A DNA stretch of 64,000 nt from Macrotis lagotis (GCF_037893015.1 NC_133663.1:220189753-220253752); one strand, 5' to 3'; counted from the stretch's first letter, positions 1 through 11,817 are shown. Made by a program: numbers and translations. The notes: generated by a model from the letters alone, not told the origin.

Positions 1-143
1 AAAACCTAAAGGTAATTCCAGAGTCAACCTGTTCCTGGAGTTTTGTGTCATGTGTACTACCTAGTCATACTGAATATTTATTTTAATTCATACTAGTTTG
101 TACAAGTTTTGGCTTGTGTGTGTCTGTGTGTGTGTGTGTGTTT

Positions 144-241
<98 letters not shown>

Positions 242-1090
242 AAAGTAAAATTTGAGGTTGTGGTCACTGATTGGAAATATTTGAAAGGTAGACAAATTTA
301 TCTTAGATGTATGTTCCTATTCTGGGTTAATCCTAGAAAAGTAAACCACTGGAATAATGAGATGATGAGCTGGAAAGATAAGTTCTTATGAAATTGACCT
401 TTAAATAATCACTCCTCATTTTAAAATTAAGCATAGCTATATCCATGCACTCTAAAAATTGTAATTGTAATCTTTAAAAAGAAAATTTCAGATTTATGAA
501 GATCCCTGTTGTTTAAAAACTATCCATCATTGAATAACCTCATCAAGTTTTGTAATGATTACTCCATACTTTGGCAGTAGAGAGCATGGAAGCTGGCACT
601 TTAGAATTATAGCAATAGTAATACTTTGTCTCTGGATTCACTTTGCAATTATCCTTTTTCTGAAGTATTGCTTTTTAACTTTGATTGTACTCTCATCTGC
701 TTTCCTCATCTCATTCATCTATTGCTTTTGTCTCCAAAAATGTCATTTTGTAGTTCCACTTATTTCAAAGCAACAAATCATTCTTACTGTTTTCCAAGAA
801 ATCCCAACCTGAGATTAATTTAATTGTACATTATGGCTCTCTGCTCTTATTTTGTTCAGCTTGGAAAGCATCAGGTATGCCTGTGGGTTACATGAAGTCT
901 CTGTTTTAACTTACAATATTTAGAATGAGGTAAATGGGATATCTGGCAAATTACTTCCATAAATCATCTCCTACGAATTATATTCAAATTTTTGAATTAT
1001 ATTCGAGTTCAAATCAATTATTATGATATATTAGTTTCTAATTTGAATGATATGATAAATTGTTGCATTATAACATTATAGTAGTAATTT
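1..1090. other. ADGRG2 intron sequence, no gene seen
   Basis: AT-rich sequence without a recognisable exon; it lies upstream of the first visible ADGRG2 exon and is therefore intronic by inference. The only structured part is the microsatellite near its start. Short open frames here are the microsatellite or AT-rich chance frames. Confidence 0.5.
115..236. repeat. (TG)n-(GA)n compound microsatellite
   Basis: About 75 bp of TG/TC-interrupted dinucleotides passes directly into about 45 bp of GA dinucleotides. The open frame across it translates only to runs of alternating His/Thr and Ser/Leu and is not a gene. Confidence 0.95.
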
Positions 1091-1094
1091 ATCA

Positions 1095-1740
1095 TTCAAC
1101 AAGCATTTATTAAGTACATGATATATTCAGGCAATATGCTAGGTTCTGGGAATACAAAGATAAATATGAACCTTGGTTAAGAAAAGGTGATCTTTGGGGA
1201 AAATGGGAGAATCCGGGAAAGACTTGCATAGGAAATGGTCTCTGAAAGTATTTTTAAAGGAAACTTGGGAATCTAAGAAGTGGAAATGAGGAAGGTATGT
1301 ATGTAGTACACAATGGACAGCATGAATAAGGCACAGAGATAGAAGATAGAAATGCTATGTTTGAGACAAGAAGGCTAGATTGACTAGAGTGAGCAGTACA
1401 TGATGTCATGCATAATAAAGTTGGAAAACTAGTTTGGCACAAAGGAACGTTAAAATGCTAATTAGAGTAGTCATCTAGAGGTAAAATTCAGCAACTCTAT
1501 TATGAAGAAAAATGACAACACAATTTCTGTTTTAGGTATAACACCTTTGTAGCTGTGTGGAGGATAGGCTAGAGAGAGGAGAGATTTAAAATATAATAAA
1601 GAGGCTAAAACAATAATAGTCCAGGAAAAGGGTAATGGGAACATGAAGTTGAGCAGTGGCTAAATGAGTCTAGAGAATGGTGAAGATATGAGTACCATTG
1701 TGGAGTATGTTATAAATGAATGAAAAGAAAAACCTACTAG
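1095..1740 (+). repeat. Ancient mammalian interspersed repeat, left half
   Basis: It starts with 'CAACAAGCATTTATTAAG' and runs through a diverged body ('CTGTGTGGAGGATAGGCT', 'AATAGTCCAGG') that I recognise as a roughly 1-kb dispersed repeat common in marsupials. I cannot give its family name. The continuation resumes at 5,153, so the retrovirus between them inserted into this repeat. Confidence 0.55.
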
Positions 1741-2251
1741 AATGAGAGAAAATTGTACATTTTATTCACGAATTTTGCAAGATACACTTTACAAGGTATG
1801 GGTACCTCACACCTAGGCATGAGGCCTGAATTAGTCTTGGAACATCAGGTAATTTATGGTCTTCAGAAACTCTTTCCCCTTCCTCTTGGAAGTTCATAGG
1901 CTTTCAGAGTTTGAGTTATAATCTAAGAGGTCCACCCATTCCATCATATGCCCCTAATTTTATCCCCCCACACATCATATGACACATGATATGCTAAAGA
2001 ACTCCAATTGTCACAGGGGGTGTGTGGGTTAATATTCAATTACTTCATTGAACAAACTCAGTTGCATTAGGTCAAGATCTTTAGGTCACTCTTGACAGAT
2101 TGAGAACCAGTTTGGGGTTTGCTATCCCTGGAATGGGATTAGGAAAACTATCCCAGTCTTGTGATTAACTGGGCCATTCCCCCTTTGTAATGGATTCCCT
2201 AAGGGCTCCCCTCCACACCCTATGAAGACCAACACTCTACATTTCTCACAA
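1741..2251 (-). repeat. 3' LTR of the endogenous retrovirus
   Basis: Begins TGTGAGAAATG at 2,251 on the minus strand. A polyadenylation signal (AATAAA, read on the minus strand) lies near 1,757. The lower edge is set by where the flanking older repeat resumes and is approximate. About 180 bp at its start aligns well with the other LTR. Confidence 0.65.
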
Positions 2252-3973
2252 CTCCCTCATTTTCTTTTTAATAACAACTTGGTCTTCATACTTCACCAGC
2301 AGTGTCTTCCTCAAATTAATTCACAATCTTCATCCTTGATAGGACTACTCACTTTCCCTATCAATATCTTTACCTCTTCCTTATTAGAGCCATACACTAG
2401 TACTAATTTGCTGATAAAATCTTGTACTATTTGAGTTATTAACTGGATCATACATGGGAGATGCACATGGCTAATAGGATTCTCCCACTTAGGGCCAATA
2501 GTAAGATACCCAGTAACTGTTTCCACCATGAACCAGTAAACCAATTCATCCAAGAGGTATTAAATGGCCTTGTCCAGGTTTGGACTGGAACATGTGCCAA
2601 CATTCTAATATCTAATATCCCTAGTTATCTTCTTTACCACCTGCCCATTGTCATCTTTACCACCTTGCCCATTTGTCAGCTTGACAAATTCAGTTTGCCA
2701 CAGCCTCTGCCTTCCTCAGCCAACAGGTAGTCTAGTACCAATCTATATTGAATACTGGCCTCTCTTGTTTGGTCAGCCAGCAAGTCCAAGGCCCTAGCTG
2801 TGTGACTGGTCATTTTTCCACTACAACTTGGAGTCTTATTAGTCTATTCAGGATATAAACTGGGGTTCCATAGCCCAACTCCCATCCTGTGCCCAGGTAG
2901 TAGGCCCTTAAGTCTAGATAACTCCCTGACCAACTCTTTGGACACCTGGGTCTAGGCAGTAGTCCTATAAATCCAATAATGTTCCTCTAGTGCTAGTTGG
3001 TTTCCAACAAATGGATAATACTGTTCTTCCTCTTTACTTCCAAGGGGCCCTATTAAATAGGCTATATAATCATCATGATAATAGGCAAATTTCCAAAGTT
3101 GCTGTGCCTCCTTCCACTGCAAGTTTTTATACCAAATGTCTTTAGAAAGATCTTCATGGCTCCAAAACTAATCAAACTAAATTTATGATTTTGTGCCATT
3201 GGATAAACCCCAAGAATAGCTAATATACCTAGTGATGTTCCTTAAATTATCTTTCTTGAAAATGGCCATTTCAGCACTTTTCTTGCAAGCCCATACTAAC
3301 TCATAATCAGTTTCCCTTAACAAATGCTCCAGTTTGCACATCTTTACATGGGATCCATGTGCCATCATTAATCTCACATAAGTCTGAGGCCACCTACCTC
3401 TTAAATTGTATAGTCCAGAATATATGTACCCTGCTTCTGGACATGTCCAGACATTTGCTGCTCCCCAGGCAATATCCTGGCCAGTCAGTTATAAACAATA
3501 GTCACCCTGAACTGACTCAGTCACATGCTACTGATATCTCTCTCCTCTGGATCAGAATCCTGTGCCACAGTGCACCTCTGACCAGGGACTGAGAATCTAG
3601 GCCAGACCCAGGGGTACCCAAGACCAATTCTCAAACTGCTGTGAACTATGGCAAATCCAACAGCCACACCAAAAGACTGGGAATTGACTTCTGCCAGCTA
3701 GACTCTCCTCCTACCTTTAATAACACCCTGTTGTCTAAATCAGAGATAGTACTCACTCCCTAGATAGGCTATATAGACTCATGTAGATATAATAATGCCA
3801 CCCAATAATCTCACTCTTTTTCTCTCAATGGAGAACATTTTTACCCTATCCCCCTCCTTTCCATAAGGAGAAGGGCATAAGTAGGGGTGTCGCACTTACA
3901 GAGTCAAGGGAAAATTACAGATAAACAATGTACACATAGGTGAGAGATGGTGGTGATAACTGCTCCAGTGCCT

Positions 3974-4303
3974 TATCTCTCCTCTCTCCTCTCCTCTCCT
4001 CTCCCCTCCTCTCCTCTCCCCTCCCCTCCCCTCCCCTCCTCCTCTCCCCTCCCCTCCCCTCCCCTCCCCTCCTCTCCCCTCCTCTCCCCTCCCCTCCCCT
4101 CCTCTCCCCTTCCCTCCCCTCCCCTCCCCTCCCCTCCCCTCCCCTCCTCTCCTCTCCCCTCCCCTCCCCTCCCCTCCCCTCCTCTCCTCTCCCCTCTTCT
4201 CCTCTATTCTCCCCTCCCCTCCCCAACTCTCCCCTCCTCTCCCCTCCCCTCCCCTCCCCTCCCCTCCCCTCCCCTCCCCTCCTCTCCTCTCTTCTCTTCT
4301 CCC
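3974..4303. repeat. (CCCCT/CCTCT)n low-complexity tract
   Basis: About 330 bp of almost pure pyrimidine on the + strand built of CCCCT and CCTCT words, lying in the leader region of the retroviral fossil. Several open frames on both strands are products of this composition (Gly-Arg-Glu and Ser-Pro-Leu repeats). Confidence 0.95.
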
Positions 4304-4379
4304 TTGGAGGCACCAAATGTCCTTCAGAATCTTCTGAATTTGTTCCAAAAAAGTCCTCCCCAGCTCTGGTGACTCCATG

Positions 4380-5152
4380 AGACCTTGTCTTTTGGTAGAG
4401 AAACTGCTTCACATCTTACTCAGATCAAAACACATGCTTCCATCACTAAACAATGAGATTCTGGAGCTTATTACAATTTACATTTTGCCTTATTGCCATA
4501 TTGACACACATAGTTCACTTTTAAACACAAACTTCCATTAATATTTTACTACATGAGCAAACTTGAATCAATGTGATCATTCTCATTGGGAGTTTGCTCC
4601 ATACACAATACATTCAACAGTCATCTTTGTTCTAAGAATGCCCAACATCTGGCTTAAAATAAAACAATTTAACCCTTTACTCTCATTACAACAACGACTC
4701 AAACATCCTTAACCAAAATGAATTTTTTCCCAAATATTCCCATATTTTCCTTTTCATGGTATACATATCTAACTCATACTCTTTTCCTTAAAACTAGAAC
4801 TTGAAACTGTAATTATCCTAAGAATTTCCCATTCTTCTTACCTAAATATCCCTTCTAACACAAAAATTAAGGAAACCTAATTCCTATCTTAGCATGTAGT
4901 TGATAGCAGGTGCTAGATCTAGACACCTAACTCATCTCTGGCTACCTAAAACATTTCCAGGACTTTACAGGAAAGATCTCTAGGTCACTCTTGAAAAGTC
5001 AAGAACCAGTTTGGGGTTTGCTATCCCTGGAATGGGATTAGGAAAACTCTCTCAGTCTTGTGATTGGCTGTACCATCCCCCCTTTGTAATGGATTCCCTA
5101 AGGGCTCCCCTCCACACCCTGTGAAGAACAACACCCTACATTCCTCACAAGT
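4380..5152 (-). repeat. 5' LTR of the endogenous retrovirus (inner edge uncertain)
   Basis: The outer 180 bp (4,974-5,152) matches 2,073-2,251 closely. The inner part does not align with the other LTR, so the inner edge near 4,380, where CA is followed by TGG, is a guess. Confidence 0.5.
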
Positions 5153-5360
5153 AGGGACAAGAGTTGAGAACTGATTGGATATGTAGGGTGAAGGAGTTCC
5201 AAGGTTGTGAATCTGGATGACTGGAAGGATGATGGTGCCCTCATGAATGGATAGAGTTCTGTTTTGGTCATGTTAAGTTTTAGGTGCCTCTAGATAAGCC
5301 TCTATTAGAAATATCTAATAGTTATAAATGTAAGACTGGGATTCAAGAAGGCACAGAATA
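5153..5360 (+). repeat. Ancient mammalian interspersed repeat, right half
   Basis: 'GACTGGAAGGATGATGGTG' and 'GAGTTCTGTTTTGGTCATGT' are the continuation of the repeat whose left half ends at about 1,740. The two halves flank the retroviral fossil. Confidence 0.55.
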
Positions 5361-5435
5361 AAGCAACTTGTGGAAAAAAATAATGAAATAAAATATTTAT
5401 ATTGATTGAAACCAGGAGATGTAAATTAATGCAGT

Positions 5436-5625
5436 AGAAAGAACCCTGGATATGGAATCAGAAGATTTAAATTTAAGATCATTGTAACCTTGGGCAAATC
5501 ATCAAATCCCTCTAAACTGAAATTTCCTCATTTATAAAATAAAGGATTTCAATTAGATATCCCTTAAAGGTTCCCTCCCAACTCTAAATTCATGATCTTT
5601 TATTCTATGACTTGTATACCATTCA
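5436..5625 (+). repeat. MIR/THER-type CORE-SINE copy
   Basis: Diverged SINE with 'CCTTGGGCAAATCATC', 'TTTCCTCATTTATAAAAT' and a tail 'CCAACTCTAAATTCATGATC', the usual order of MIR-like elements on the + strand. Confidence 0.6.
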
Positions 5626-6073
5626 AGACACCCAACTTCCTAGCAAGTAAGAACAGATATGAACCTCAGGAGGAACAAACCTCCTACCTTAAAATCAATG
5701 TTTTGGAAACAAGTTAAGTTCACAGGAGAAAGAAAGGTTTTAACATGAGGAGAGAATATTTTTAAAAAGTATTATTCACTATAGAAAGAGACTCATTATG
5801 AGATTCCTTTATCTAGAAAGTTTCCAGAGTAATTTAAAATATTTAATTTTTAATTTATTTTTCTAGAATAATTTATTAAATTATATGATTGTCTAATAAA
5901 TAGAATTATATTAAATATTAATAATACTTAGATGTCATTAATAATATTAAATACAATCCTGTAATTAGAATTCTAGGAATTAGCTGTAAAGATTTTGTGT
6001 CACCTTTCATCAGCATCCAACCCTACAAAAATGATAAAACCATTAAGATACTTTTCCTTTTTTCTTTTGTAAG

Positions 6074-6175
6074 GATTCTTCATATTCATCTTTTACTGTG
6101 TAGCAAAGGAAAATGTCCGTAAACAATGGAGACAATATCTTTGTTGTGGCAGATACAGGCTGGCAGAAAATTCTG
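6074..6175 (+). CDS. ADGRG2: ADGRG2 exon: end of TM7 and start of cytoplasmic tail
   Basis: Adhesion G-protein-coupled receptor G2 (GPR64/HE6) is a plasma-membrane receptor best known from the efferent ducts and epididymis. This 102-bp exon follows a pyrimidine-rich acceptor ending TTTTGTAAG and stops before the donor GTAAAA. In the frame that continues into the next exon it encodes [20 protein letters not shown] then [13 protein letters not shown]. That is the last part of transmembrane helix 7 and the membrane-proximal basic/cysteine segment, almost identical to the human protein as I remember it. The exon begins in phase 1 (completing a Gly codon) and ends with the G of an Asp codon completed at 8,833. 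Upstream 7TM exons were not found in the window and presumably lie to the left. Identification rests on protein sequence and is strong. Confidence 0.95.
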
Positions 6176-6901
6176 GTAAAAATTCACAATTTATCATTAT
6201 TACAACATTTGAAATGCTATTTCTTCTTCATGTAAGTTGTAGAATATCTACAGGTGTATTATATAGAGATTAAATATAAAGATATGAATGAAAAAAACAT
6301 TTCCAAAAAAGGTCAGTGTATCTACAAAATGCCAAATCAGAGCTATCCAACCTTAGTTTTAAAAGTTTTTTATTGAAACAATAGACAATATGTTTTGAAT
6401 TGCCATTTTATTGAGAATTCTGTGGTAGCTTGACTTCATTTATTAAAACATTTGGTAACCCTGCAGGTGGCCTGTATACCATAGTACTGCTAGCAGCATG
6501 GAGCCCCCTGCAGGCCACATTTTGGACAGCCCTATACTAAATGCAGCCTGCTGAAATTCAAAGGAAATCTTTACTCAAAAAATTTTTAAGTATTCAATTT
6601 TTTAAAATAAAATTTCAATTATATTTGTTAATATTTCAACGGTCCAGTAGTCTAATAGTCCATTCTAATATATTTATTAAAAGACCCATGTCAACTTGGA
6701 AGTATTGGTAGAATGCTCCAGAAATCTATGCTGTTTATCATGTTTATAAAATAGCTGTATAAAGATAGAGATGACCTCTTATTAGATTTGCAGGTAACAG
6801 TAGTTAATGGAGCTGTCAGCAATCAAAATTCAAAAAAGATCTTGGCAGGTAAAAAATAGTAGACTAAACTTAAAATAGGAAATTTTGTAAAGGTCTTTTA
6901 A

Positions 6902-7048
6902 AAAATTATTTATTTAGGCAATGGGGTTAAGTGACTTGCCCAAGGTCACACAGCTAGGCAATTATTAAGTGTCTGAGGCCAAATTTGAACTCAGGTCCTC
7001 CTGACTCCAGGATCAGTGCTCTATCCATTGTACCACCTAGCTGTGCCC
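6902..7048 (-). mobile_element. Marsupial tRNA-derived SINE
   Basis: Read on the minus strand it has the 'GCACAGCTAGGTGGTACAATGGATAG' type head (B-box region 'GAGTTCAAATTTGGCC') and the 'GCCACT/GTCACTTAACCCC' end. It is flanked by a perfect 12-bp target duplication AAAGGTCTTTTA at 6,889-6,900 and 7,052-7,063. Confidence 0.9.
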
Positions 7049-7065
7049 AAGAAAGGTCTTTTAAT

Positions 7066-7148
7066 ATGATCACAGATTTGGGGCTGAAAGGGACATCGAA
7101 GATCATATAGCCTAGCCCTCTCATTTCATCAGTGGGAAAAAACTGAGA
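7066..7148 (+). repeat. MIR-like fragment
   Basis: 'GATCACAGATTTGGGGCTGA' followed by AAGGGACATCGAAGATCAT resembles the conserved 'gatttagagctggaaggga' segment found in old mammalian SINEs. Short and diverged. Confidence 0.4.
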
Positions 7149-7149
7149 T

Positions 7150-7830
7150 AACTATAAAACCCTACATTTGGGTTCCAAAGCTCAACTTCAGAAGTGCCCC
7201 TGTTGGAATGATGAAAAGACAATTTGTTTGAAAAGATCTAGGGATGTTAGTGGGACTCATATTCAATGTAAATCAAAAATGATAGGGCGACCACAAAAGC
7301 AAATGCAATTTATCAGCATTAAGAAAGGTGAAGTGTCCAGAAATAAGGAGGTAATCATTTTCCTGTGCTACAGAACACTTCTGAAGTATTATTTTGTTTC
7401 TCAGTACAACATTGTAAGACAGACATTATTAGTTAAAAAAGGGTCCAGAGGAGGGCAAAGCACCTCATGAAGATCAACTGGGTAACTGGGACATTTGCCT
7501 AGAGAAGACTCAAGAGAGAGATAAGATAGTTATTCCCAAAAATTTAAAGACTGTTGTAGAAAGGATCCCATCTAGTGAGAATGCATGACTAAGAGCAATG
7601 CAAAGAAGCAAATTTAGTTGACGCTTCCTAACAATCAGAGTTAAAAGAGTGATGGATTGATTCAGATGTGAGTTTTCCCTCATTGGAAGTCTTTAAGCAA
7701 ATTCCATATGACCATTTGTTGAAAGTATTATAGAGTGAAGTCTTATTTAAGTAAGGGTTAAAATTGATCTCCTTTGAGATACCTGCCAACTTTGAAATTT
7801 TTTGAGTCTGTGAAATGGAGTTCAAAATCA
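7150..7830 (+). mobile_element. CR1/L3-type LINE, 3' end fragment
   Basis: The order of motifs matches the end of the CR1/L3 reverse-transcriptase ORF and its tail: 'GAAAAGATCTAGGGATGTTA', a region equivalent to KKANxxxxCIKRGxVSRxxEVI, 'GTCCAGAGGAGGGCAA', 'CCTAGAGAAGACTCA', 'TTGGAAGTCTTTAAGCAAAT'. A 100-codon open frame at 7,168-7,470 is simply this eroded ORF end and not a host gene. No catalytic part is present. An old + strand fossil in an ADGRG2 intron. Confidence 0.7.
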
Positions 7831-8094
7831 ATTGTTATTTTTATATCCTATTAAATTGATGAGATTTTCCCATGAAAAACTGTTTTAAGTTATTTTCTTA
7901 ACTTCTTAAAGTTAAAAAATAAGAAATTAACTTCATTGCTCATAATGCATATTGTAGATACTTTTTATATTTTAGATTGGGCAGTTCTATTAATCAATTT
8001 GTAGATGAGCAAACCAATTTCTGTATGCAGTTCTTAGCATATTTTGAATTATTTTAATTTCTATTTTTTGAATAAATAACTAATAATATTCAGA

Positions 8095-8350
8095 GGAACT
8101 GGGTTCTAATCCCAGCTTTCCCTTTTACTAACATTGTGATTTGGGGAAAGTAATTTCAACTTTAGGGGCCTCTCTATCCTAATCAGCAAAATGAAGACAA
8201 TAATACACAATCACCATAGAATTTTTGTGAGAACAGTATTTTGTAAACTTTATTTTGCTGTGAAAGTAACAATTAATAATAATAAACTGTAAAATGAAAG
8301 GTTAAATAATCTCTAAGGCCCATTCCAACTCTACAATCCTATAATCCTAT
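8095..8350 (+). repeat. MIR/THER-type CORE-SINE copy
   Basis: 'CTGGGTTCTAATCCCAGCTT', 'TTGGGGAAAGTAATTTCAAC' and a tail 'CCATTCCAACTCTACAATCC' in MIR order on the + strand. Confidence 0.6.
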
Positions 8351-8832
8351 GAATTTGTTTATCCAGCATCTGGCTCAGATTTATTTTCAATGAGAAAGCT
8401 GAGAAATAGAAAATAATGATATTTTTGAGGTATTTTAGATAAATATTATAGTTTGTGATATTTTATGAAATACAGAAAACTGTGGCCAAAAAAAATCAGA
8501 ATGCAGTACAAAGTCCAATAAAGCTCAGTGTCCAAATAGTTCTGACTAATCACCACATGGTCATTTCATTTAGTACCTTGTAATCATCATGGCAGCCAAA
8601 CTGACCAGACAAGTCAAAGGCATTATGACTAAGTTCATAAGCCACTTTTGAAGACAGAATCAGTAAATTTTGGTTTACTCACTGAGCAATAAGGTCTTGA
8701 AATATGTCAATCCTTTGTAAACTCTTGGAGTGTGATAGTAGTTTCTAGATTTCATTATCTCTCATATACTTGTCCCTTGCATTTTTGCTTCAACAAACTG
8801 CACTATTTTCTGTAATGCTTATTCTGCTATAG

Positions 8833-8985
8833 ACTGGAGTAGAACTGCTACTAATGGTATAAAGAAGCAGATTGTAAACCAAGGAGTGTCCAGTTCTTCA
8901 AATTCCTTACAATCAAACAGTAACTCCATTAATTCTACCACCCTGCTAGTGAATAATGATTGCTCAGTACACGCAAATGGGAATG
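8833..8985 (+). CDS. ADGRG2: ADGRG2 exon: Ser/Asn-rich cytoplasmic tail
   Basis: A 153-bp exon between acceptor CTGCTATAG and donor GTATGT. It completes the Asp codon from the previous exon, then reads WSRTATNGIKKQIVNQGVSS, a serine/asparagine-rich stretch, and NSTTLLVNNDCSVHANGN. It ends with the first base of a Gly codon. This is the intracellular tail of ADGRG2. The match to the human order (WSKTATNG, VNQGVSSSSNS, LLVNNDCSVHA) leaves little doubt. The phase (2/3 of a codon in, 1/3 out) joins perfectly to both neighbours. An open frame on the opposite strand at 8,819-9,001 is a shadow of this exon. Confidence 0.95.
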
Positions 8986-10599
8986 GTATGTATAACTCCA
9001 TTAAATATTTCTTGAGCTAATTTTAATGTATTTTTCAGGTAGATCTATCCTCTTGTGACATCATTTCTAATCCCAGAGCATAATTACATATGACTTGTTC
9101 ATTAACATATTTACCAATTATAAAAGAGAAATAGTCATCCAATTTGATTCATGTTAATGTACAGTAACTAATTTTCAAAAGAATATCCACTTCTCTTTTG
9201 AATAGTTACACAATACAGTTTCTTAATGGAGTATCATCTTTAAATTCCATTGATTGTGCATTTTCAAAACCATATTGTAAATCTCAATTATACCTTACAC
9301 CAATTCCTCTGAAATCTTAACTAGACACTTCCTCTGTGCTTTACCCTTGCTATTCTATTATTTATCTTATTGACTAATCCTTTCTTTTGATATTGATTTT
9401 TTTAGCCAATGTTCAGTTGCATGATACAAAAATATAATACATAGCCTTTTGTATTATCAACAGATTTTAGTTGCTATGCTCTGTAAGCCCTTTCTGAAAA
9501 TTGTATCAGATATATCCACCTATTTTTTCCTTTACAAAAGGGGGCTGTTCTTTACTTATATAAGTCTTATAGTTGATATCTTTATGTGTTTGGCTTCTTA
9601 ATATTTCTATTATTAAATTACAAATAACTGCAATGTCCTTCACTATTAATTATTAAAATGACTTTTCTTCTAACGCTTTTCATCACCCTTCATGATTTAT
9701 TGAGTACAGCTTGTGAGTGGTTAGTTTGTCTGCCTCAGGTTTCCCAAAGTCAGCAAATCTTACTGTTGCCATAATGGGTACAGATCCTGAAAAAATATAA
9801 AAAGTTCAGTTCCTTTTAGAGATGGAATTAATATCAATTCTTTTATAGTTTCATACTTTTTGAAGTGAGAATCTTCCTCATTTCCTGTGAATAACAGTGA
9901 CAAGAATAATTAGTTTGTACTGAGCTAATAAGTACTGAGTAAAATAAAAAAAAATATCAATTTAATCTGGGGTCATAAAAAAATTCAGGTCCAAAGAGGA
10001 GGGGAGTCATAGGTGTGCAATGAGTTCACCCACAATGTAAGCAACAGGGAATGTTAAAAAGAATTCCAGATACAATAGGACTCACCTATATTCCTTGCTG
10101 CTAAGATATTGAGACTAGTGGATTGAATTCAGTAGTTCTAAACTTACAACAAGCTTAATCAGATGGTGAGACCTTGGAAGTGAAATGCTATTAGGCTGAC
10201 TAAGGAGGGTTAATCCAACACAGGTCAGCAAAGCTGAGAGGAGTTTCCTTGCTGATCAGAATTGAGATGAGACTCGTAAGTGGTGGCTATACTTCTAGCC
10301 AAGAGGAGACATAAAAATCCAGGCTTAATAAAAAAAAGCAGAGGAATAACTAAGGAGGTTGAATTAATGAGAAGACTGGACTGAATGGATTGGATTTTCC
10401 AATCCAAACCACATCTAGTATCCTTTTCAGTTCTAAAAAATTCTCTGCTCCCAAAATGAAACATAACTATGTCTTCCAATTAGTAAGGAAGCACCTTCTC
10501 TGTATAATCCACATGGTAGGAAGGAATGGGATGTTCTCAATTTTAAGTAAATGATTCCTTTTGCTAATTCATGAAGTGAATCTGCTAATCTTTCTCTAG
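8986..10599 (+). other. ADGRG2 last intron, no features seen
   Basis: 1.6 kb from donor GTATGT to acceptor TTTCTCTAG. AT-rich. I recognise no repeat family or exon in it. Confidence 0.85.
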
Positions 10600-10784
10600 G
10601 AAATGCTTCTACTGAAAGGAATGGTGTCTCCTTCAGTGTCCAGAATGGTGATGTATGCCTGCATTATTTCTCAGGAAAACAACACGGATTTAATGAGAAG
10701 GAAGATCCTTGTAATAGCAAGAACCGAATCTCTCTCAGAAGGACTTCAAAGAGGGGGAGCCTTCACTTTGTTGAGCAAATGTGA
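10600..10784 (+). CDS. ADGRG2: ADGRG2 terminal coding exon, with stop
   Basis: It begins after the acceptor TTTCTCTAG with the last two bases of a Gly codon, then encodes 60 residues and a TGA stop at 10,782-10,784. The reading is NASTERNGVSFSVQNGDV..., KQHGFNEKEDPCN..., ending RRTSKRGSLHFVEQM, the conserved C-terminus of ADGRG2 (human ends ...RGSLHFIEQM, from memory). Substitutions relative to human, such as HYFSGKQHGF for HDFTGKQHMF, are what a distant mammalian orthologue would show. All three exons are open and in phase, so the gene looks functional. In human the gene is on Xp22. That block is an autosomal addition in marsupials, so this locus is probably autosomal here. Confidence 0.96.
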
Positions 10785-10973
10785 TTTAAAACAAATTCCC
10801 AACATGGTTCTGGGTAATGGAAGAATATCACAGTCTTAACTTTTATACAATGTGAGGACTTAAAGCTGTTTTATTTAGTGCTCTATATCCTTGGGCAGAA
10901 CAGATCCAGGACCAGCAAGGACTGGGGGAAGTGAAAAAAAAACTTTAAAGTTCTGTTAAGAGAAGATTCATCC

Positions 10974-11133
10974 GGGGACGGCTAGGTGGCACAGTATAGA
11001 GAAACGGCCCTGATGTCAGTAGTACCCGAGTTCAAATCCGACCTCAGATACTTAATAATTGCCGAGCTCTGTGCCCTTGGGCAAGCCACTTAACTCCATT
11101 GCCTAGCAAAAACCTAAAAAAAAAAGAAAAAAA
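10974..11133 (+). mobile_element. Marsupial tRNA-derived SINE
   Basis: GGGGACGGCTAGGTGGCACA head, 'GAGTTCAAATCCGACCTCAG' B-box, 'GCAAGCCACTTAACTCCA', then an A-rich tail. Near-perfect 12-bp duplication AGAAGATTCATC / AGAAGGTTCATC at 10,961-10,972 and 11,134-11,145. It lies in the presumed ADGRG2 3' UTR, sense. Confidence 0.92.
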
Positions 11134-11817
11134 AGAAGGTTCATCAGAAACTGCATTGAGCTCATTTTTGTTTGCAGTCTGGGACACAAGAATACTTTTC
11201 AAAGAGAGTTGGTTTTTAGCATTAAAAAAATACAATAATACTAACTAAATATTCTTAGTACCACCAATGTAAAACCCGTAACCAAAAACAATGTAGACAG
11301 TGCTCATTGCCTATGCCATCATAATATTCAACCGCTATTAATTACAATTTTTGTGAGGTTAGTTCTTCTAAATTTTATATATAAAATGCCACAAACTATT
11401 ATCATTTTCTTCTACTTTAAAAACATATCTATTTATTTCCTACAATATACATTTTTTCACTTATATGGAATAATTGATGGTGTTATTTTATTCTAAGTTC
11501 TAACTTAGAAAATGCTACCTGATTTAGTGAACTCCCAAACTCTTCTCTTTATTAGTTTAGAGATTATACATGTGAAATGCAGTAGTTTACATGGGCCAAT
11601 ATGTAAATATTTGTCTAAACTGAATTGCATAAATAGGCCTTGAACTAGTTCTTGGTTGTGATTCTAAGATCTAAATTCTGAGACCTGATTCTTGTTCTCT
11701 GAAGTCTCATTTAAAAGTTTGGTCAGAGAAAGGAAAAGATGCACAATGCAGATCACTTAATGGAACAATTCTAATCATTGAGCAACCTCAGTCATTCACT
11801 GCCATTCATTACTTTTG

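Larger units (their letters stand above)
1741..5152 (-). mobile_element. Endogenous retrovirus fossil, class I (gamma-like) env, broken
   Basis: A minus-strand LTR element. Its LTR outer edge at 5,152 reads TGTGAGGAATG and matches the start of the second LTR at 2,251; a purine-rich tract lies just before the 2,251 LTR, as expected for a 3' LTR. Between the LTRs only about 2.1 kb remains. It includes a remnant of the transmembrane envelope subunit near 2.46-2.77 kb (LDYLLAEEG-type heptad region and a membrane segment after 'AHVPVQTW') and a long purine-rich leader. Most of gag and pol is absent and many breaks are present, so it is a dead fossil. LTR divergence suggests it is old. It sits in an ADGRG2 intron, antisense to the gene, inside an older repeat. 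Confidence 0.75.
6176..8832 (+). other. ADGRG2 intron
   Basis: 2.66-kb intron bounded by GTAAAA and CTATAG. It contains a SINE on the minus strand, a CR1/L3 LINE fragment and MIR-type pieces (listed separately). The rest is AT-rich with nothing recognised. Confidence 0.85.

Noticed and set aside
3896-4412. Four long overlapping frames of 140-165 codons
   Set aside because: Products of the CCCCT/CCTCT low-complexity tract, pure Gly-Arg-Glu or Ser-Pro-Leu repeats.
7168-7470. 100-codon + strand frame as a possible small gene
   Set aside because: It is the eroded end of a CR1/L3 reverse-transcriptase ORF.
8819-9001. 60-codon minus-strand frame with a hydrophobic C-terminus, at first suspected to be retroviral
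   Set aside because: It is exactly antisense to the ADGRG2 tail exon, which has splice sites and a clear protein match.
10603-10839. 78-codon + strand frame starting ATGCTTCTACTG
   Set aside because: It is the wrong frame of the ADGRG2 terminal exon.
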